A stretch of 64,000 bases of DNA from Citrobacter amalonaticus (GTDB taxonomy: Bacteria; Pseudomonadota; Gammaproteobacteria; Enterobacterales; Enterobacteriaceae): the NCBI RefSeq assembly GCF_018323885.1, contig NZ_AP024585.1, positions 1,984,001 to 2,048,000 of the forward strand, read 5' to 3'. Numbering within the stretch: position 1 is the first letter of the stretch; every line of letters begins with the position of its first letter. The position numbers and the translations under genes were made by a program. Below the pieces are notes generated by a model. It had not been told where the DNA came from and made no database searches. It saw nothing but the letters and a program-made list of their open reading frames with translations. Shown here piece after piece: positions 8,682 to 22,756 of this stretch.

Positions 8682-11600
8682 TCACGCTACGGCGTTTTCT
8701 TCCAGTTGCTGCATAAACTGACGCACCCAGTCCATCCGCGTTTTCCGCTCGGTCAGATCCTGGATGAACTTCAGTCGGGTCGGCCCGTCAAGACGGAAGT
8801 GCTGCGGCTGTTTTTGCAGCAGTCCAATCAGCCAGCCTGGGTTAACATGGTTCTTCTCGGCGAATTCGATAGTGCCGCCTTTCTCATTGCCTTCCAGTTT
8901 GCGGATACCCAGCTTCTGCGCCTGTTGACGCAAGCGGGCGATATCCAGCAGGGTACGCGCCGGATCGGGCAGCAGACCGAAGCGGTCGATCAGCTCCACT
9001 TTGATCTCTTCCAGTTCATTCTCGCTCTTCGCGCTGGCGATACGCTTGTAGAACGACAGGCGGGTATTCACGTCCGGGATGTAATCGTCCGGCAGCAGCG
9101 ACGGCATACGCAGTTCGACCTCAGTTTGCTGGCTGGTGAGATCTTCCAGCGATGGCTCGCGTCCGGCCTTCAGGGCATCGACGGCGTTTTCCAGCAGCTC
9201 CATATACAGCGAGAAGCCGATGGTTTCCATCGAACCGCTCTGTTCTTCCCCGAGCAGTTCACCTGCGCCGCGGATCTCCAGATCGTGAGTCGCCAGCGCA
9301 AAGCCCGCCCCCAGGTCTTCCAGCGAGGCAATCGCTTCCAGGCGTTTTTGCGCGTCGGTGGTCATCGCTTTGGGATGCGGCGTCAGCAGCCAGGCATACG
9401 CCTGATGGTGTGAACGTCCTACGCGGCCGCGCAACTGGTGTAACTGTGCCAGACCGAAATGATCCGCACGCTCGATAATAATCGTGTTGGCGGTCGGGAT
9501 ATCAATCCCGGTTTCGATAATGGTGGTACAGACCAGCACGTTAAAACGCTGATGGTGGAAGTCGTTCATCACGCGTTCCAGTTCGCGTTCGCGCATCTGC
9601 CCATGACCAATGGCAATTCGTGCCTCCGGCACCAGCTCCGCCAGCCTGTCGGCGGCTTTCTGGATGTTCTCGACATCATTATAAAGATAGTAGACCTGCC
9701 CGCCGCGCAGCACTTCACGCAGAATTGCCTCACGGACCACCAGTGCATCGTACTCGCGAACAAACGTTTTCACCGCCAGACGCCGCGCTGGCGGCGTGGC
9801 GATAATCGACAGATCGCGCATGCCGCTCATGGCCATGTTCAGCGTACGCGGGATTGGCGTGGCGGTCAGCGTCAGAATGTCCACATCGGCGCGCATCGCT
9901 TTGATCCGCTCTTTATGCCGCACGCCGAAGCGGTGCTCTTCATCGACGATCAGTAGCCCCAGATCTTTCAGTTTCACATCGCTTTGCAGCAGTTTATGCG
10001 TACCGATCAGAATATCAATTTTCCCTTCGGCAACCTGTTCCAGGATCTGCGCCTGTTCTTTGGCGCTACGGAAGCGGGAAAGCATTTCGATGCGCACCGG
10101 CCAGTTGGCAAAACGGTCGCGGAAATTATCAAAGTGTTGCTGGGCGAGCAGAGTGGTTGGCACCAGCACCGCCACCTGCTTGTGGTTTTCGACCGCGAGA
10201 AACGCGGCGCGCATCGCCACTTCGGTTTTACCAAATCCAACGTCACCACACACCAGGCGGTCCATCGCCAGCGGCTGACACATGTCGCTAAGTACTGCGT
10301 TAATCGCCTGCGCCTGGTCGGGGGTGGTTTCAAAGGGGAAACCGTCGCAGAACAGTTGATACTGCTCGCGATCGTGTTTGAAGGCGAAGCCCTCTTTTGC
10401 CGCGCGCTGGGCGTAGATGTCCAGCAACTCGGCTGCCACGTCGCGCACTTTCTCTGCCGCTTTTTGTCGCGCGCGTGACCAGGCGTCGCCGCCGAGTTTA
10501 TGCAGCGGTGCGTTCTCTTCTGCGCCTCCGGCGTAACGGCTGATCAGATGCAAAGAGGAGACCGGGACGTACAGTTTGGCGTCATTAGCGTAGGTGAGCA
10601 TCAGATATTCACCTTTGATCCCGCCCGCTTCCAGCGTGGTCATCCCGGCATAGCGTCCAACGCCGTGCTCCAAATGCACCACGGGTTGACCCGGATGCAA
10701 CTCTGCCAGGTTGCGGATCAGCGTATCCGGGTTAATCGTGCGGCGCGAATCCTGACGACGGCGCGCCACGCGCTCGCCCAGCAGGTCGCTTTCACAAATG
10801 AGTGCCAGATGGCGCGTCGTATCGATAAACCCGTGCTCGGCGGCGCCAATCATCAGGTAGCGTCCAGCCTCCGTCGCGTCATCCAGACGCATAATGCGCT
10901 TCGGCGCGACTTTGATTCTGGCGAGCAGTTCACCCAGAGATTCACGACGGCCTTCACTCTCAACCGAGAAAATCACCGGCCCGTTGAAGGTCTCGAGGAA
11001 TTTGCGCAGCGCATCCAGTGGTGATTTTTGCTGCGCCTGAACCGCGAGATCCGGCAGCGACTGGAAGCCTAAGTTGGTATTAGCCGCCTTGGCGGGAAGG
11101 TGGTCGGTTTTGAGCTGCACGCGCGGCCAGCGTTTGAGTTCAGAAAAGAGCTCATCGACACGCAACCAGAGGGACTCCGGTGGCAGCAGCGGACGCATCG
11201 GATCCACGCCACGGTTTTCGAAACGCGCCAGCGTATCGGCCTGGAAACGCTCGGCGCTGTTTTCTAAATCGCCAGTATTGACCACCAGCGTATTGGCCGG
11301 GAAATAGCTAAACAGCGGCGGCAGCGGCTCGCTGAAAAACAGCGGCTGCCAGTATTCGATCCCCGCCGGCAAAGTGCCTTTGCTGACCTGTTGATAAATA
11401 TGCTCTGCGTCGCGCTTCACCTCGAAGGTATCGCGCCACTGGCTGCGAAACAGTTCGATCGCCGTTTTGTCGGTTGGGAACTCGTGGGCGGGCAGCAGAT
11501 TGATGGCGTCGACTTCTTCCAGCGTGCGCTGGGTGTCCGCGTCAAACAGGCGCAGACTGTCAATTTCATCGTCGAAGAAATCCAGACGATAGGGCTGTTC

Positions 11601-12128
11601 GCTGCCCATAGGGTACAAATCCAGCAGCGCGCCGCGGGTAGCGTATTCGCCATGTTCCATGACCTGATCAACATGCCGGTAACCAGCGCTGTCGAGCTGT
11701 AAACGCAGGGCATCGCGCGATAAACGCTGGCCTTTTTTCATCACCAGCGCATGACCGTGCAGATAGCTGTGCGGGCAGACGCGCTGCATCAGGGTATTGA
11801 CCGGGACGATCAGCACGCCGCGCTGCATCGACGGTAACTGATACAGCGTGGAGAGACGTGAGGAGATAATTTCCTGATGCGGGGAGAAACTGTCGTAGGG
11901 CAGTGTTTCCCAGTCCGCGAGGCTCATGACCATCTGATCGGTAAACTGACGGATTTCATCATGCAGGCGCAGCGCGTTTTGCATATCGGGCGCCACGAGC
12001 ACGACGGGACCATCATGACGTTCGGCAATTTCCGCCACCAGTGTGGCGCAGGCAGCCCCGGTCAGTTCACCTAACAGGCGCTGATCGCCCGCTTTCACGG
12101 GCAGCGTGTAACGTTGTTGTTCAGGCAT
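8682..12128 (-). CDS. mfd: Mfd, transcription-repair coupling factor
   Basis: ATP-dependent DNA translocase that removes RNA polymerase stalled at DNA damage and recruits UvrA. The start at 12128 (MPEQQRYTLPVK) gives 1148 residues, as in E. coli. The N-terminal UvrB-like domains span about 1-340. The RNA-polymerase-interaction domain is near 470-550 (PVVHLEHGVGRYAGM). The RecG-like motor follows, with Walker A CGDVGFGKTEVAMR near 630, DEEH box IVDEEHRFG near 730, and motif VI QLHQLRGRVGRSHHQAYAWLL. The C-terminal TRCF domain closes the protein. It is transcribed from the same strand as ycfT upstream and followed by a BIME. Confidence 0.98.
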   Translation of the reverse strand: MPEQQRYTLPVKAGDQRLLGELTGAACATLVAEIAERHDGPVVLVAPDMQNALRLHDEIRQFTDQMVMSLADWETLPYDSFSPHQEIISSRLSTLYQLPSMQRGVLIVPVNTLMQRVCPHSYLHGHALVMKKGQRLSRDALRLQLDSAGYRHVDQVMEHGEYATRGALLDLYPMGSEQPYRLDFFDDEIDSLRLFDADTQRTLEEVDAINLLPAHEFPTDKTAIELFRSQWRDTFEVKRDAEHIYQQVSKGTLPAGIEYWQPLFFSEPLPPLFSYFPANTLVVNTGDLENSAERFQADTLARFENRGVDPMRPLLPPESLWLRVDELFSELKRWPRVQLKTDHLPAKAANTNLGFQSLPDLAVQAQQKSPLDALRKFLETFNGPVIFSVESEGRRESLGELLARIKVAPKRIMRLDDATEAGRYLMIGAAEHGFIDTTRHLALICESDLLGERVARRRQDSRRTINPDTLIRNLAELHPGQPVVHLEHGVGRYAGMTTLEAGGIKGEYLMLTYANDAKLYVPVSSLHLISRYAGGAEENAPLHKLGGDAWSRARQKAAEKVRDVAAELLDIYAQRAAKEGFAFKHDREQYQLFCDGFPFETTPDQAQAINAVLSDMCQPLAMDRLVCGDVGFGKTEVAMRAAFLAVENHKQVAVLVPTTLLAQQHFDNFRDRFANWPVRIEMLSRFRSAKEQAQILEQVAEGKIDILIGTHKLLQSDVKLKDLGLLIVDEEHRFGVRHKERIKAMRADVDILTLTATPIPRTLNMAMSGMRDLSIIATPPARRLAVKTFVREYDALVVREAILREVLRGGQVYYLYNDVENIQKAADRLAELVPEARIAIGHGQMRERELERVMNDFHHQRFNVLVCTTIIETGIDIPTANTIIIERADHFGLAQLHQLRGRVGRSHHQAYAWLLTPHPKAMTTDAQKRLEAIASLEDLGAGFALATHDLEIRGAGELLGEEQSGSMETIGFSLYMELLENAVDALKAGREPSLEDLTSQQTEVELRMPSLLPDDYIPDVNTRLSFYKRIASAKSENELEEIKVELIDRFGLLPDPARTLLDIARLRQQAQKLGIRKLEGNEKGGTIEFAEKNHVNPGWLIGLLQKQPQHFRLDGPTRLKFIQDLTERKTRMDWVRQFMQQLEENAVA

Positions 12129-12237
12129 TCGGTTGTCAGAATCTCTTTTAGGTAGTCGTCTGATAAGCAATGCCCTTTATTATCCGTGATCGCTCCTCAT
12201 TAGCAAATTGAATCGCCCTCACCGGAGGGCGAAAAGT

Positions 12238-13311
12238 TTAGCGGGAATAGCTAACGGTTTGCGGACGAGAAGGGGGAGAGAAGAGGATATCGCCGAACAG
12301 GTCCTGCGACACTTTACGCATGGCAAGACCCAACAGCGTGCACACCAACAGACTGGCAAACGGATAGACCAACAACAGGGCCAGTTCCAGTTCGGGGGAC
12401 CAGACGGCGGCATTGATTTGCGGGATCAGCAGCAGGCTGAACGCCTCGACCAGAATGCGATGCGTGGTATAAATCGCGATAGTATTCGAACCGATCACAT
12501 TAAGCAGACTGGATTCACGCATACCGAAGCGCTGCTCATACTGATAAAACAGCTTCATGATCAGCACAATAGAGACCAACGACAGCAGCAATGAGACGTT
12601 AAACAGCCATGCGGCGATAGCCAGCACGAAGGCAGCCGCGCTGGGCAGCGCATATCGGCGCAACGGCACCTCTTTAATCCCCGCCATCAGCGGGACGCCA
12701 AACCAGGCGCCGAGGCTGTAATACGGCAGGTTGCGGATCACACTGTTCATTCCCCACCACGGGGTGGCAGCAAAGTTGACCGTCACGCTCAGTACAACAA
12801 ACAGGGCGAACAGCGGCACGGCCCAGCGGCTGAACACTTTACAGACTATGAAATAGACAATGAGCGCATACAGATACCACAGGCTGGTGCTGGCAGTCAG
12901 CATGCCGTGAAGGAACTGGCTAACGGAACTGGCGTAAGCGGCGTTGGACGCATGAAGCAGATCGCGTGACGGCGCCAGCCAGTTGTTCAGGGCGTTGAGC
13001 GCCAGCCACTGGACCACACCCCACAGCGCCAGCACCCAGAAAATACTCCAGATTCGCTTATTAACGCTTTCTTTCCAGCTCACGCTGTCGATGTAGCGGC
13101 GAATCAAAAAGCCCGAGATAAAGAAAAATACCGGCATGCGAAACGGGGCGAGATAGAGATTAAAGTAAACCCAGCATTTCGACAGCAGCTGTGAAAGGGG
13201 CAACTGGAAGTGGGTCAGATGCGGGTAAAAGGTGATGACTGAGTGATAGATGACGACCAGACAGATACATAACCCTTTGATTTGATTAATCCATAGTTCT
13301 TTCTTTTTCAT
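12238..13311 (-). CDS. ycfT: YcfT, inner-membrane acyltransferase-family protein
   Basis: A 357-residue polytopic membrane protein with about ten predicted hydrophobic segments. The N-terminus MKKKELWINQIKGLCICLVVIYHS carries the acyltransferase-3/OafA-type N-QIKGLCI-VIYHS signature, in which the His is the conserved candidate catalytic residue. E. coli YcfT has the same length. Its acceptor is not known. It lies upstream of mfd in the same direction and is divergent from lolC. Confidence 0.9.
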   Translation of the reverse strand: MKKKELWINQIKGLCICLVVIYHSVITFYPHLTHFQLPLSQLLSKCWVYFNLYLAPFRMPVFFFISGFLIRRYIDSVSWKESVNKRIWSIFWVLALWGVVQWLALNALNNWLAPSRDLLHASNAAYASSVSQFLHGMLTASTSLWYLYALIVYFIVCKVFSRWAVPLFALFVVLSVTVNFAATPWWGMNSVIRNLPYYSLGAWFGVPLMAGIKEVPLRRYALPSAAAFVLAIAAWLFNVSLLLSLVSIVLIMKLFYQYEQRFGMRESSLLNVIGSNTIAIYTTHRILVEAFSLLLIPQINAAVWSPELELALLLVYPFASLLVCTLLGLAMRKVSQDLFGDILFSPPSRPQTVSYSR

Positions 13312-13407
13312 CAGGACAGCACGCTCGCGTTATTCAACATAGCCTGTGATCCTGCGGGGTGACTCTGGTGCTGTAATGCGTAACATTCTGTTTTTTGTTT
13401 TTTTTAA

Positions 13408-16701
<3,294 letters not shown>

Positions 16702-16790
16702 CCATAATTGCGTGAGAGATACACAACAACCTCCCTGTGACCAGAACAGCGGCCACCTGAAGGATGAAGTGTATAAAACAAGGAGCGGCA

Positions 16791-17702
16791 ATGTATTACG
16801 GGTTTGATATTGGTGGGACAAAAATTGCGCTAGGCGTCTTTGACAACGAGCGGAAATTACAGTGGGAAAAGCGTGTTCCCACGCCGCGCGACAGCTATGA
16901 CGCTTTTTTAGAGGCTGTTTGCGGGCTGGTGGCGGAAGCCGATCAGCGTTTTGGCGTGAAAGGTTCGGTGGGCATTGGCATCCCCGGAATGCCGGAAACC
17001 GAAGATGGCACGCTGTATGCCGCGAATGTCCCTGCTGCCAGCGGCAAACCCCTGCGCGCCGATCTTAGCGCGCGCCTTGATCGCGACGTTCGTCTCGACA
17101 ACGATGCAAACTGTTTTGCCCTGTCTGAAGCCTGGGATGATGAATTCACCCGCTATCCGCTGGTGATGGGCTTGATTCTGGGCACCGGGGTGGGCGGCGG
17201 TTTAATCCTCAACGGAAAACCGATTACCGGGCGCAGTTACATTACCGGCGAGTTTGGTCATATGCGTCTGCCGGTCGATGCGCTCACCCTGATGGGTCTC
17301 GATTTCCCGTTGCGCCGCTGTGGCTGCGGTCAACTCGGCTGTATTGAAAATTATCTGTCCGGGCGAGGATTTGCCTGGTTGTATCAGCATTATTATCATC
17401 AACCGTTACAGGCGCCTGAAATCATTTCACTGTGGGAGCAAGGCGATGAACAGGCGCGGGCGCATGTTGAGCGTTATCTGGATTTGCTGGCGGTGTGTCT
17501 GGGAAATATCCTGACTATTGTCGATCCGGATTTGGTCGTCATCGGCGGCGGATTGTCGAATTTTACCGCCATTACCACCGATCTGGCGGACAGACTACCG
17601 CGTCATCTGCTTCCCGTGGCACGAGTGCCCCGCATTGAGCGAGCACGACATGGTGATGCCGGTGGGATGCGTGGTGCTGCCTTCTTACATCTTACCGATT
17701 AA
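16791..17702 (+). CDS. nagK: N-acetyl-D-glucosamine kinase
   Basis: ROK-family cytoplasmic kinase that phosphorylates N-acetylglucosamine salvaged from peptidoglycan to GlcNAc-6-phosphate. The ATG at 16791 is preceded by AAGGAGC and gives 303 residues, the E. coli length. The ATP phosphate-binding motif is [14 protein letters not shown] at the N-terminus. The ROK signature [14 protein letters not shown] lies near residue 132, and the zinc site H-(x)[13 protein letters not shown] is near 165-190. Catalytic Asp is in RLDNDANCF. It lies just upstream of cobB. Confidence 0.97.
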   Translation: MYYGFDIGGTKIALGVFDNERKLQWEKRVPTPRDSYDAFLEAVCGLVAEADQRFGVKGSVGIGIPGMPETEDGTLYAANVPAASGKPLRADLSARLDRDVRLDNDANCFALSEAWDDEFTRYPLVMGLILGTGVGGGLILNGKPITGRSYITGEFGHMRLPVDALTLMGLDFPLRRCGCGQLGCIENYLSGRGFAWLYQHYYHQPLQAPEIISLWEQGDEQARAHVERYLDLLAVCLGNILTIVDPDLVVIGGGLSNFTAITTDLADRLPRHLLPVARVPRIERARHGDAGGMRGAAFLHLTD

Positions 17703-17717
17703 TCAAAAGAGGTTGCT

Positions 17718-18539
17718 ATGCTGTCGCGTCGGGGTCATCGGTTAAGTCGATTTCGGAAAAACAAACGCCATCTGCGCGAACGCCTTCGTCAACGGATCTT
17801 TTTCAGAGACAGAGTGGTACCGGAAGTGATGGAAAAACCAAGAGTTTTGGTGCTTACAGGGGCAGGGATCTCCGCGGAGTCTGGTATTCGTACCTTCCGC
17901 GCCGCTGATGGACTGTGGGAAGAACACCGGGTTGAAGATGTGGCGACGCCGGAAGGCTTTGCCCGTAATCCCGCGCTGGTGCAGTCATTCTATAATGCCC
18001 GCCGTCGGCAATTGCAGCAGCCTGAAATCCAGCCTAATCCGGCGCACATCGCGCTGGCAAAGCTGGAAGAGGCATTGGGCGACCGCTTTTTGCTGGTGAC
18101 ACAGAATATCGATAACTTGCATGAGCGGGCGGGTAACCAGAACATCATCCATATGCATGGCGAGCTGTTGAAAGTGCACTGCTCGCAGAGCGGACAAATT
18201 CTGGAGTGGACGGGCGATGTGACGCCGGAAGATAAATGTCACTGCTGCCAGTTTCCTGCGCCGCTGCGTCCGCACGTGGTGTGGTTTGGTGAGATGCCGC
18301 TCGGGATGGATGAAATCTATATGGCGCTGGCCATGGCGGATGTTTTTATCGCCATCGGCACCTCCGGACACGTTTATCCGGCGGCTGGTTTTGTCCACGA
18401 AGCGAAGCTGCATGGCGCGCATACGGTTGAGCTGAATCTGGAACCAAGCCAGGTCGGCAGTGAGTTTGAAGAGAAATATTACGGTCCGGCAAGCCAGGTT
18501 GTACCTGAGTTTGTGGAGAAGTTATTGAAAGGTTTGTAA
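17718..18539 (+). CDS. cobB: CobB, sirtuin NAD+-dependent protein deacetylase
   Basis: Removes acetyl (and other acyl) groups from lysines, for example on acetyl-CoA synthetase, using NAD+. It has 273 residues. A basic N-terminal extension of 37 residues precedes the core. In Salmonella both a long form and a short form starting at the equivalent of Met38 are known, and Met38 (MEKPRVLVL) is kept here. The core has [26 protein letters not shown], catalytic His in IHMHGEL, and cysteines in HCSQS and KCHCCQF for zinc. The terminator shared with potD follows immediately. Confidence 0.97.
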   Translation: MLSRRGHRLSRFRKNKRHLRERLRQRIFFRDRVVPEVMEKPRVLVLTGAGISAESGIRTFRAADGLWEEHRVEDVATPEGFARNPALVQSFYNARRRQLQQPEIQPNPAHIALAKLEEALGDRFLLVTQNIDNLHERAGNQNIIHMHGELLKVHCSQSGQILEWTGDVTPEDKCHCCQFPAPLRPHVVWFGEMPLGMDEIYMALAMADVFIAIGTSGHVYPAAGFVHEAKLHGAHTVELNLEPSQVGSEFEEKYYGPASQVVPEFVEKLLKGL

Positions 18540-18540
18540 T

Positions 18541-18570
18541 AAAAAGGCCCGGATTTTCCGGGCCTTTTTG
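18541..18570. terminator. Bidirectional terminator, cobB/potD
   Basis: AAAAAGGCCCGGA and TCCGGGCCTTTTT arms around a TTT loop, with A and T runs on both sides. It serves the two convergent genes. Confidence 0.93.
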
Positions 18571-18575
18571 CTGGA

Positions 18576-19622
18576 TTAGCGTCCTGCTTTTAGCTTCTGA
18601 TAATACTCTTCGTAGATCGTGCTGGCGGAGCCTACATCGTTCTGCCATTCGCCTTTGCTGATGGTTTCTGCATCCGGATAGAGTGATTTATCGTTGGCGA
18701 TTTCCGGGCTTAACAGCTTACGTGCCGCCAGGTTTGGCGTCGGATAGCCGATGGTTTCCGCCACTTCTTTCGCCACATCCGGGCGCAACAGGAAGTTGAT
18801 CAACTTCAGCGCGCCTTCTTTGTTTTTGGCGTTTGCCGGAATCGAAAGGCTGTCCATCCAGAAGATCCCGCCTTCTTTCGGCCAGACTACTTCCAGCGGC
18901 GTACCGGCCTGACGGGCGACGAAGGCAGAGCCGTTCCACACCATCCCCAGATTCACTTCGCCTTCCATATACGGATTCGCCGGGTTGTCGGAGTTAAACG
19001 CGGCAACGTTAGGCATCAGCTTTTTCAGCTCGTTATAGGCTGCTTCAATCTCTTTAGGATCGGTGGTGTTGCCGGAATAGCCCAGTTTACGCAGCGCCAT
19101 CTGGAACACTTCGCGCGCATCGTCGGTCAGCAGCAGACTGCCTTTGTATTCCGGTTTCCACAGGTCAGCCCAACGGGTGACGGTTTTCGGGTCGATGCTG
19201 TCGCTGTTCACGCCAATGGCCGTCGCGCCCCAGATGTACGGAATGGAGTAGTCGTTGTTGGGATCGAACGGCTTGTTCAGCATCTCCGGATCGAGATTGT
19301 TGAAGTTGGATAACTTCGACTTATCAATCTTCTGAATCATGCCTTCTTTACGCATTTTATCGACATAGTAAGTCGATGGCACGACCAGGTCATATGCGCC
19401 GTCTTTGTACGTTTTGAGCTTGGCGTACATGGTTTCATTCGACTCGTAGGTCGAGTAAATAACCTTGATGCCGGTCTCTTTAGTGAACTGTTCCAGCAGT
19501 CCTGGCGGAACATACTCGGTCCAGTTGTAGAAATAGAGTGTTTTACTGTCGTCCGCGTGCGCAGCGCTGATTCCCATGACGAGAGCGCCTGCCGCGAGCA
19601 GGTGGCGTGACCATTTTTTCAT
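18576..19622 (-). CDS. potD: PotD, spermidine/putrescine-binding periplasmic protein
   Basis: Substrate-binding protein of the PotABCD polyamine importer. It has 348 residues with a 23-residue signal peptide (LAAGALVMGISAAHA). The mature protein begins DDSKTLYFYNWTEYVPPGLL, containing conserved aromatic residues of the polyamine pocket (YNWTEYVP), and includes TYYVDKM, IPYIWGATAIGVN and GMVWNGSAF. It is last in the operon; its ATG overlaps the potC stop by four bases (ATGA). Confidence 0.98.
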   Translation of the reverse strand: MKKWSRHLLAAGALVMGISAAHADDSKTLYFYNWTEYVPPGLLEQFTKETGIKVIYSTYESNETMYAKLKTYKDGAYDLVVPSTYYVDKMRKEGMIQKIDKSKLSNFNNLDPEMLNKPFDPNNDYSIPYIWGATAIGVNSDSIDPKTVTRWADLWKPEYKGSLLLTDDAREVFQMALRKLGYSGNTTDPKEIEAAYNELKKLMPNVAAFNSDNPANPYMEGEVNLGMVWNGSAFVARQAGTPLEVVWPKEGGIFWMDSLSIPANAKNKEGALKLINFLLRPDVAKEVAETIGYPTPNLAARKLLSPEIANDKSLYPDAETISKGEWQNDVGSASTIYEEYYQKLKAGR

Positions 19623-20410
19623 TTTAACGTCCCCTGAACTTTAGTTTTATCACGAGCAATAAGTTGGCTGGCGATCACCAGAACCAGCGATAACACCAAC
19701 AGAATAGTCGCCAGCGCATTCACCTCCGGTGAAACGCCGACTTTCACCATTGAGTAGATCTTCAACGGTAGAATTTCATAACCCGGCCCGGTGACGAACG
19801 ACGAAACCACCACATCGTCCATCGACAGGGTAAAGCTCAACAACCAGCCAGCGGCGACTGCTGGCATCGCTAATGGCAGAATGATTTTACGCAGGATAGT
19901 CATTTCGCTGGCACCCAGATCTTTTGCTGCTTCCAGCATCCGCACGTCAAACCCCTTCAGCCGCGAATAGACCGTCACAACCACGAAAGGCAGGCAGAAG
20001 GTGATATGTGAGAACAGTAGTGACCAGAAGCCCAATTGAATGCCCAGCAGCATAAACAGCACCAGCAGTGAAATCGCCATCACGATATCCGGCGACATCA
20101 TGACCACAAACAGCATCCCGCTGACGAACGGCTTGCCGCGAAAACGGTAGCGATACAGCGCCACGGCCGTTAGCGACCCGATAGCGGTGGCGAACGTTGC
20201 GGAAAAAATCGCCATCGTCAGCGAATGTTGCGCCGCCTGCAGCAGGCTATCGTTGTTCATCAGCAGGCCATACCATTTGGTGGTAAAGCCCTGCCAGTTA
20301 ATGCCAAAGCGCGAGCTGTTAAAGGAGTTCACAATCAAAATAATGATCGGAATATACAGGTATGCGTAGATGGCGGTCATAAAACCGCCGCGAAGCAGAC
20401 GACCGATCAT
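19619..20410 (-). CDS. potC: PotC, spermidine/putrescine ABC transporter permease
   Basis: A 263-residue inner-membrane permease with six predicted helices. The EAA loop [24 protein letters not shown] is near residues 160-185 and contacts PotA. Its ends overlap potB and potD by four bases each, so the genes are coupled. E. coli PotC is 264 residues. Confidence 0.97.
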   Translation of the reverse strand: MIGRLLRGGFMTAIYAYLYIPIIILIVNSFNSSRFGINWQGFTTKWYGLLMNNDSLLQAAQHSLTMAIFSATFATAIGSLTAVALYRYRFRGKPFVSGMLFVVMMSPDIVMAISLLVLFMLLGIQLGFWSLLFSHITFCLPFVVVTVYSRLKGFDVRMLEAAKDLGASEMTILRKIILPLAMPAVAAGWLLSFTLSMDDVVVSSFVTGPGYEILPLKIYSMVKVGVSPEVNALATILLVLSLVLVIASQLIARDKTKVQGTLK

Positions 20411-21264
20411 TCGAGTTCTCCCTTTTTGTTCAGCAATCGGGAGGCGCGCCAGTAAACCAGCAGCATCAGGCCCATCACAATCGTCAGGGTAATGCTGGTT
20501 GCGGCACCAAACGGCCAGTCGCGGATATTGAGGAACTGAACTTTAATCACGTTACCGATCAGCAGGTTTTTCGCGCCGCCCATCAGATCGGAGACGTAGA
20601 ACAGTCCCATCGCGGGCAGCATTACCAGCAGGCAGCCCGCAATAATCCCTGGCATGGTCAGCGGAATGATGATCCGAATTAAGGTCTGCAATTTACTGGC
20701 ACCCAGATCTTTTGCCGCTTCCAGCAACGGTCTGTCGAGTTTTTCAATGCTGGAATACAGTGGCATCACCATAAACGGCAGCAGGATATACACAAGACCA
20801 ATAATGACTGCGCTCGGGGTAAACATAATGCGCATCGGCGTATCGATCACCCCGAGCCAAAGCAGAAACTCGTTCAGATAGCCCTTGGTGCTAAGGAAAA
20901 TTTTCAGCCCGTAGATGCGGATCAGCGAGTTGGTCCAGAAGGGAACAATCAGCAGAAATAGCAGCAGTGGGCGGACTTTCTCTGGCAGTCGCGCCAGAAA
21001 CCAGGCAAATGGATAGCCGAGCACGAGGCAGGCGAGGGTGGCGATCAGCGCCATATTCAACGAGTGCAACAGCACTTCAAAATAGAGCGGATCGAGCAGG
21101 CGCGCGTAGTTGTCCAGCGTAAAGACCATTTTGACGAAGCTGGCATCGTCGCGGGTCAAAAAGCTGGTGCCAATGATCATCAGGTTGGGCAGAAAGACAA
21201 ACAACACAAGCCAACCGACGATAGTGACAATCACCACATTCTGGAATTTACTTGTGTTCTTCAT
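20407..21264 (-). CDS. potB: PotB, spermidine/putrescine ABC transporter permease
   Basis: A 285-residue permease with six helices and the EAA loop [21 protein letters not shown]. The start [18 protein letters not shown] overlaps potA by 17 bases. E. coli PotB has also been described from an internal Met that corresponds to Val11 (GTG) here, so a 275-residue form from that GTG is possible. Confidence 0.96.
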   Translation of the reverse strand: MKNTSKFQNVVIVTIVGWLVLFVFLPNLMIIGTSFLTRDDASFVKMVFTLDNYARLLDPLYFEVLLHSLNMALIATLACLVLGYPFAWFLARLPEKVRPLLLFLLIVPFWTNSLIRIYGLKIFLSTKGYLNEFLLWLGVIDTPMRIMFTPSAVIIGLVYILLPFMVMPLYSSIEKLDRPLLEAAKDLGASKLQTLIRIIIPLTMPGIIAGCLLVMLPAMGLFYVSDLMGGAKNLLIGNVIKVQFLNIRDWPFGAATSITLTIVMGLMLLVYWRASRLLNKKGELE

Positions 21265-22384
21265 CAGCCAGTACGACCTCCCAGCTTTCTACCCAGTTAA
21301 TGGCCATTTTCTGGTCGAGAGAGTGGTCAAAGTCCGGGTCATCTTCGTTGAAGAATTCGCTGACCATCACCATCTTGCCATTTTCCAGTTCAACCACCGA
21401 CTCCAGCGTCATACCTTTATAGTTACGTTCACGGACATAGCCGATCAGGCCGTCAATGTGGTTGTCATCATTGATTTCATCCACGCGCAAATCTTCCGGG
21501 CGTAACAGAACGTGCAGTTTCTGTCCTGGCTCAACGGCGAAGTTGACGTAGATATTGCATTCACGGCCTTCGACGTTAGCACGAACGCGCTGTTCGTCCA
21601 GACGCTCGATCACCGTGGCGTTAAACATATTGATTTCGCCAATGAATCCGGCGACGAACAGGTTTTTCGGCTCTTCGTAAATTTCACGCGGCGTGCCGTC
21701 CTGTTCGATGCGCCCATCGCGCATCACGACGATGCGATCGGACATGGTCAGGGCTTCTTCCTGATCGTGCGTCACGAACACGAACGTGATGCCGAGCTTA
21801 CGCTGCAAGGCTTTCAGTTCGTTCTGCATCTGCTTTCGCAGCTTATAGTCCAGCGCGGAGAGGGATTCATCCAGCAGCAACAGGCGGGGTTTATTGACCA
21901 CAGCACGGGCAATCGCTACGCGCTGCTGTTGGCCGCCGGAAAGTTGATGTGGTTTACGCTGTGCAAACTCTTCCAGTTGCACCATCCGCAGGGCTTCCAG
22001 TACGCGTGGCGTGATGTCGGCTGCAGGGGTTTTCTGCATACGCAAACCGAAGGCCACATTTTCAAAAACAGTCATGTGGGGGAATAGCGCATAGCTTTGA
22101 AAGACGGTATTCACATAACGGTTTTCTGCCGGTACGTGAGTGATATCCTCGTTATCGAGCATGATGTGCCCGGAATCTACGGTTTCCAGACCGGCAATCA
22201 GGCGCAAAACGGTTGTTTTACCGCAGCCAGAAGGGCCAAGCAGCGTGAGGAACTCGCCATTATTGATTGTCAAATCCAGTTCAGAAATGACCTCTTTTCC
22301 ATCGAAGCTTTTGCTGATACCTGACAAAAGAACCAGCGGTGAAAGCGAACGCGGTTGTTTATTCAATTTTTTACTCTGTCCCAT
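21248..22384 (-). CDS. potA: PotA, ATPase of the spermidine/putrescine importer
   Basis: ABC ATPase of 378 residues from the ATG at 22384 ([16 protein letters not shown]), as in E. coli. Walker A is [13 protein letters not shown], the Q-loop is in [13 protein letters not shown], the signature is [15 protein letters not shown], Walker B is [12 protein letters not shown] and the switch His is in [10 protein letters not shown]. The C-terminal TOBE-type regulatory domain (about 270-378) binds polyamine for feedback inhibition in E. coli. It is the first gene of potABCD. Confidence 0.97.
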   Translation of the reverse strand: MGQSKKLNKQPRSLSPLVLLSGISKSFDGKEVISELDLTINNGEFLTLLGPSGCGKTTVLRLIAGLETVDSGHIMLDNEDITHVPAENRYVNTVFQSYALFPHMTVFENVAFGLRMQKTPAADITPRVLEALRMVQLEEFAQRKPHQLSGGQQQRVAIARAVVNKPRLLLLDESLSALDYKLRKQMQNELKALQRKLGITFVFVTHDQEEALTMSDRIVVMRDGRIEQDGTPREIYEEPKNLFVAGFIGEINMFNATVIERLDEQRVRANVEGRECNIYVNFAVEPGQKLHVLLRPEDLRVDEINDDNHIDGLIGYVRERNYKGMTLESVVELENGKMVMVSEFFNEDDPDFDHSLDQKMAINWVESWEVVLADEEHK

Positions 22385-22756
22385 GTAGACGCAACGGATG
22401 GCTGACCGAAGCGGGGTTTGTGGTTGACCACCTTGGTGACTCTTAATGAGGGCCGTAATTCTACGGCAAACCGTTGTCATCGCCAATGTTTGTTGCTAAT
22501 TACTCTACACTTCATCCTTCAGACTGCCTGTTTGTAGACTGCACTCACATACCCCAGTCACGTACGGTTTGTTCGCGCCTGGGGGATTCATGCGCTTGCC
22601 GCCGCGATGCATCCTGTACGCTTTTGTGTATATATTTCCTGAATAAAGGGGTCCGGAAGCGAAATATTCTCGTTTGCGGGGATAAAAGTGACCTGACGCA
22701 ATATTTGTCTTTTGTGGCTTACTGATAATGTTGTCACAAATAGTGAGGGTGACTGC
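22385..22756. other. potA-pepT divergent intergenic region
   Basis: These 372 bases hold the promoters of potABCD (minus) and pepT (plus) and a degenerate ERIC repeat at about 22505-22640. pepT is anaerobically induced through FNR in Salmonella, but only a weak candidate (GTGACCTGACGCAATA, 22688-22703) is seen, so I do not claim an FNR box. Confidence 0.6.
22505..22640. repeat. ERIC (IRU) element, degenerate
   Basis: Contains the ERIC core features CCCCAGTCACGTAC and GCCTGGGGGATTCAT in the order and spacing of the copy at 55145-55271. It starts CTTCATCCTTCA, as that copy does, and has diverged in the centre. Confidence 0.75.

Noticed and set aside
12213..12231. CGCCCTCACCGGAGGGCG hairpin between ycfT and mfd as a terminator
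   Set aside because: It has a good stem but no T run on the transcribed strand, so it may not stop transcription and mfd could be read from ycfT.
22688..22703. Possible FNR box before pepT
   Set aside because: GTGAC-CTGA-CGCAA departs from TTGAT-N4-ATCAA at too many positions to call without a weight matrix.
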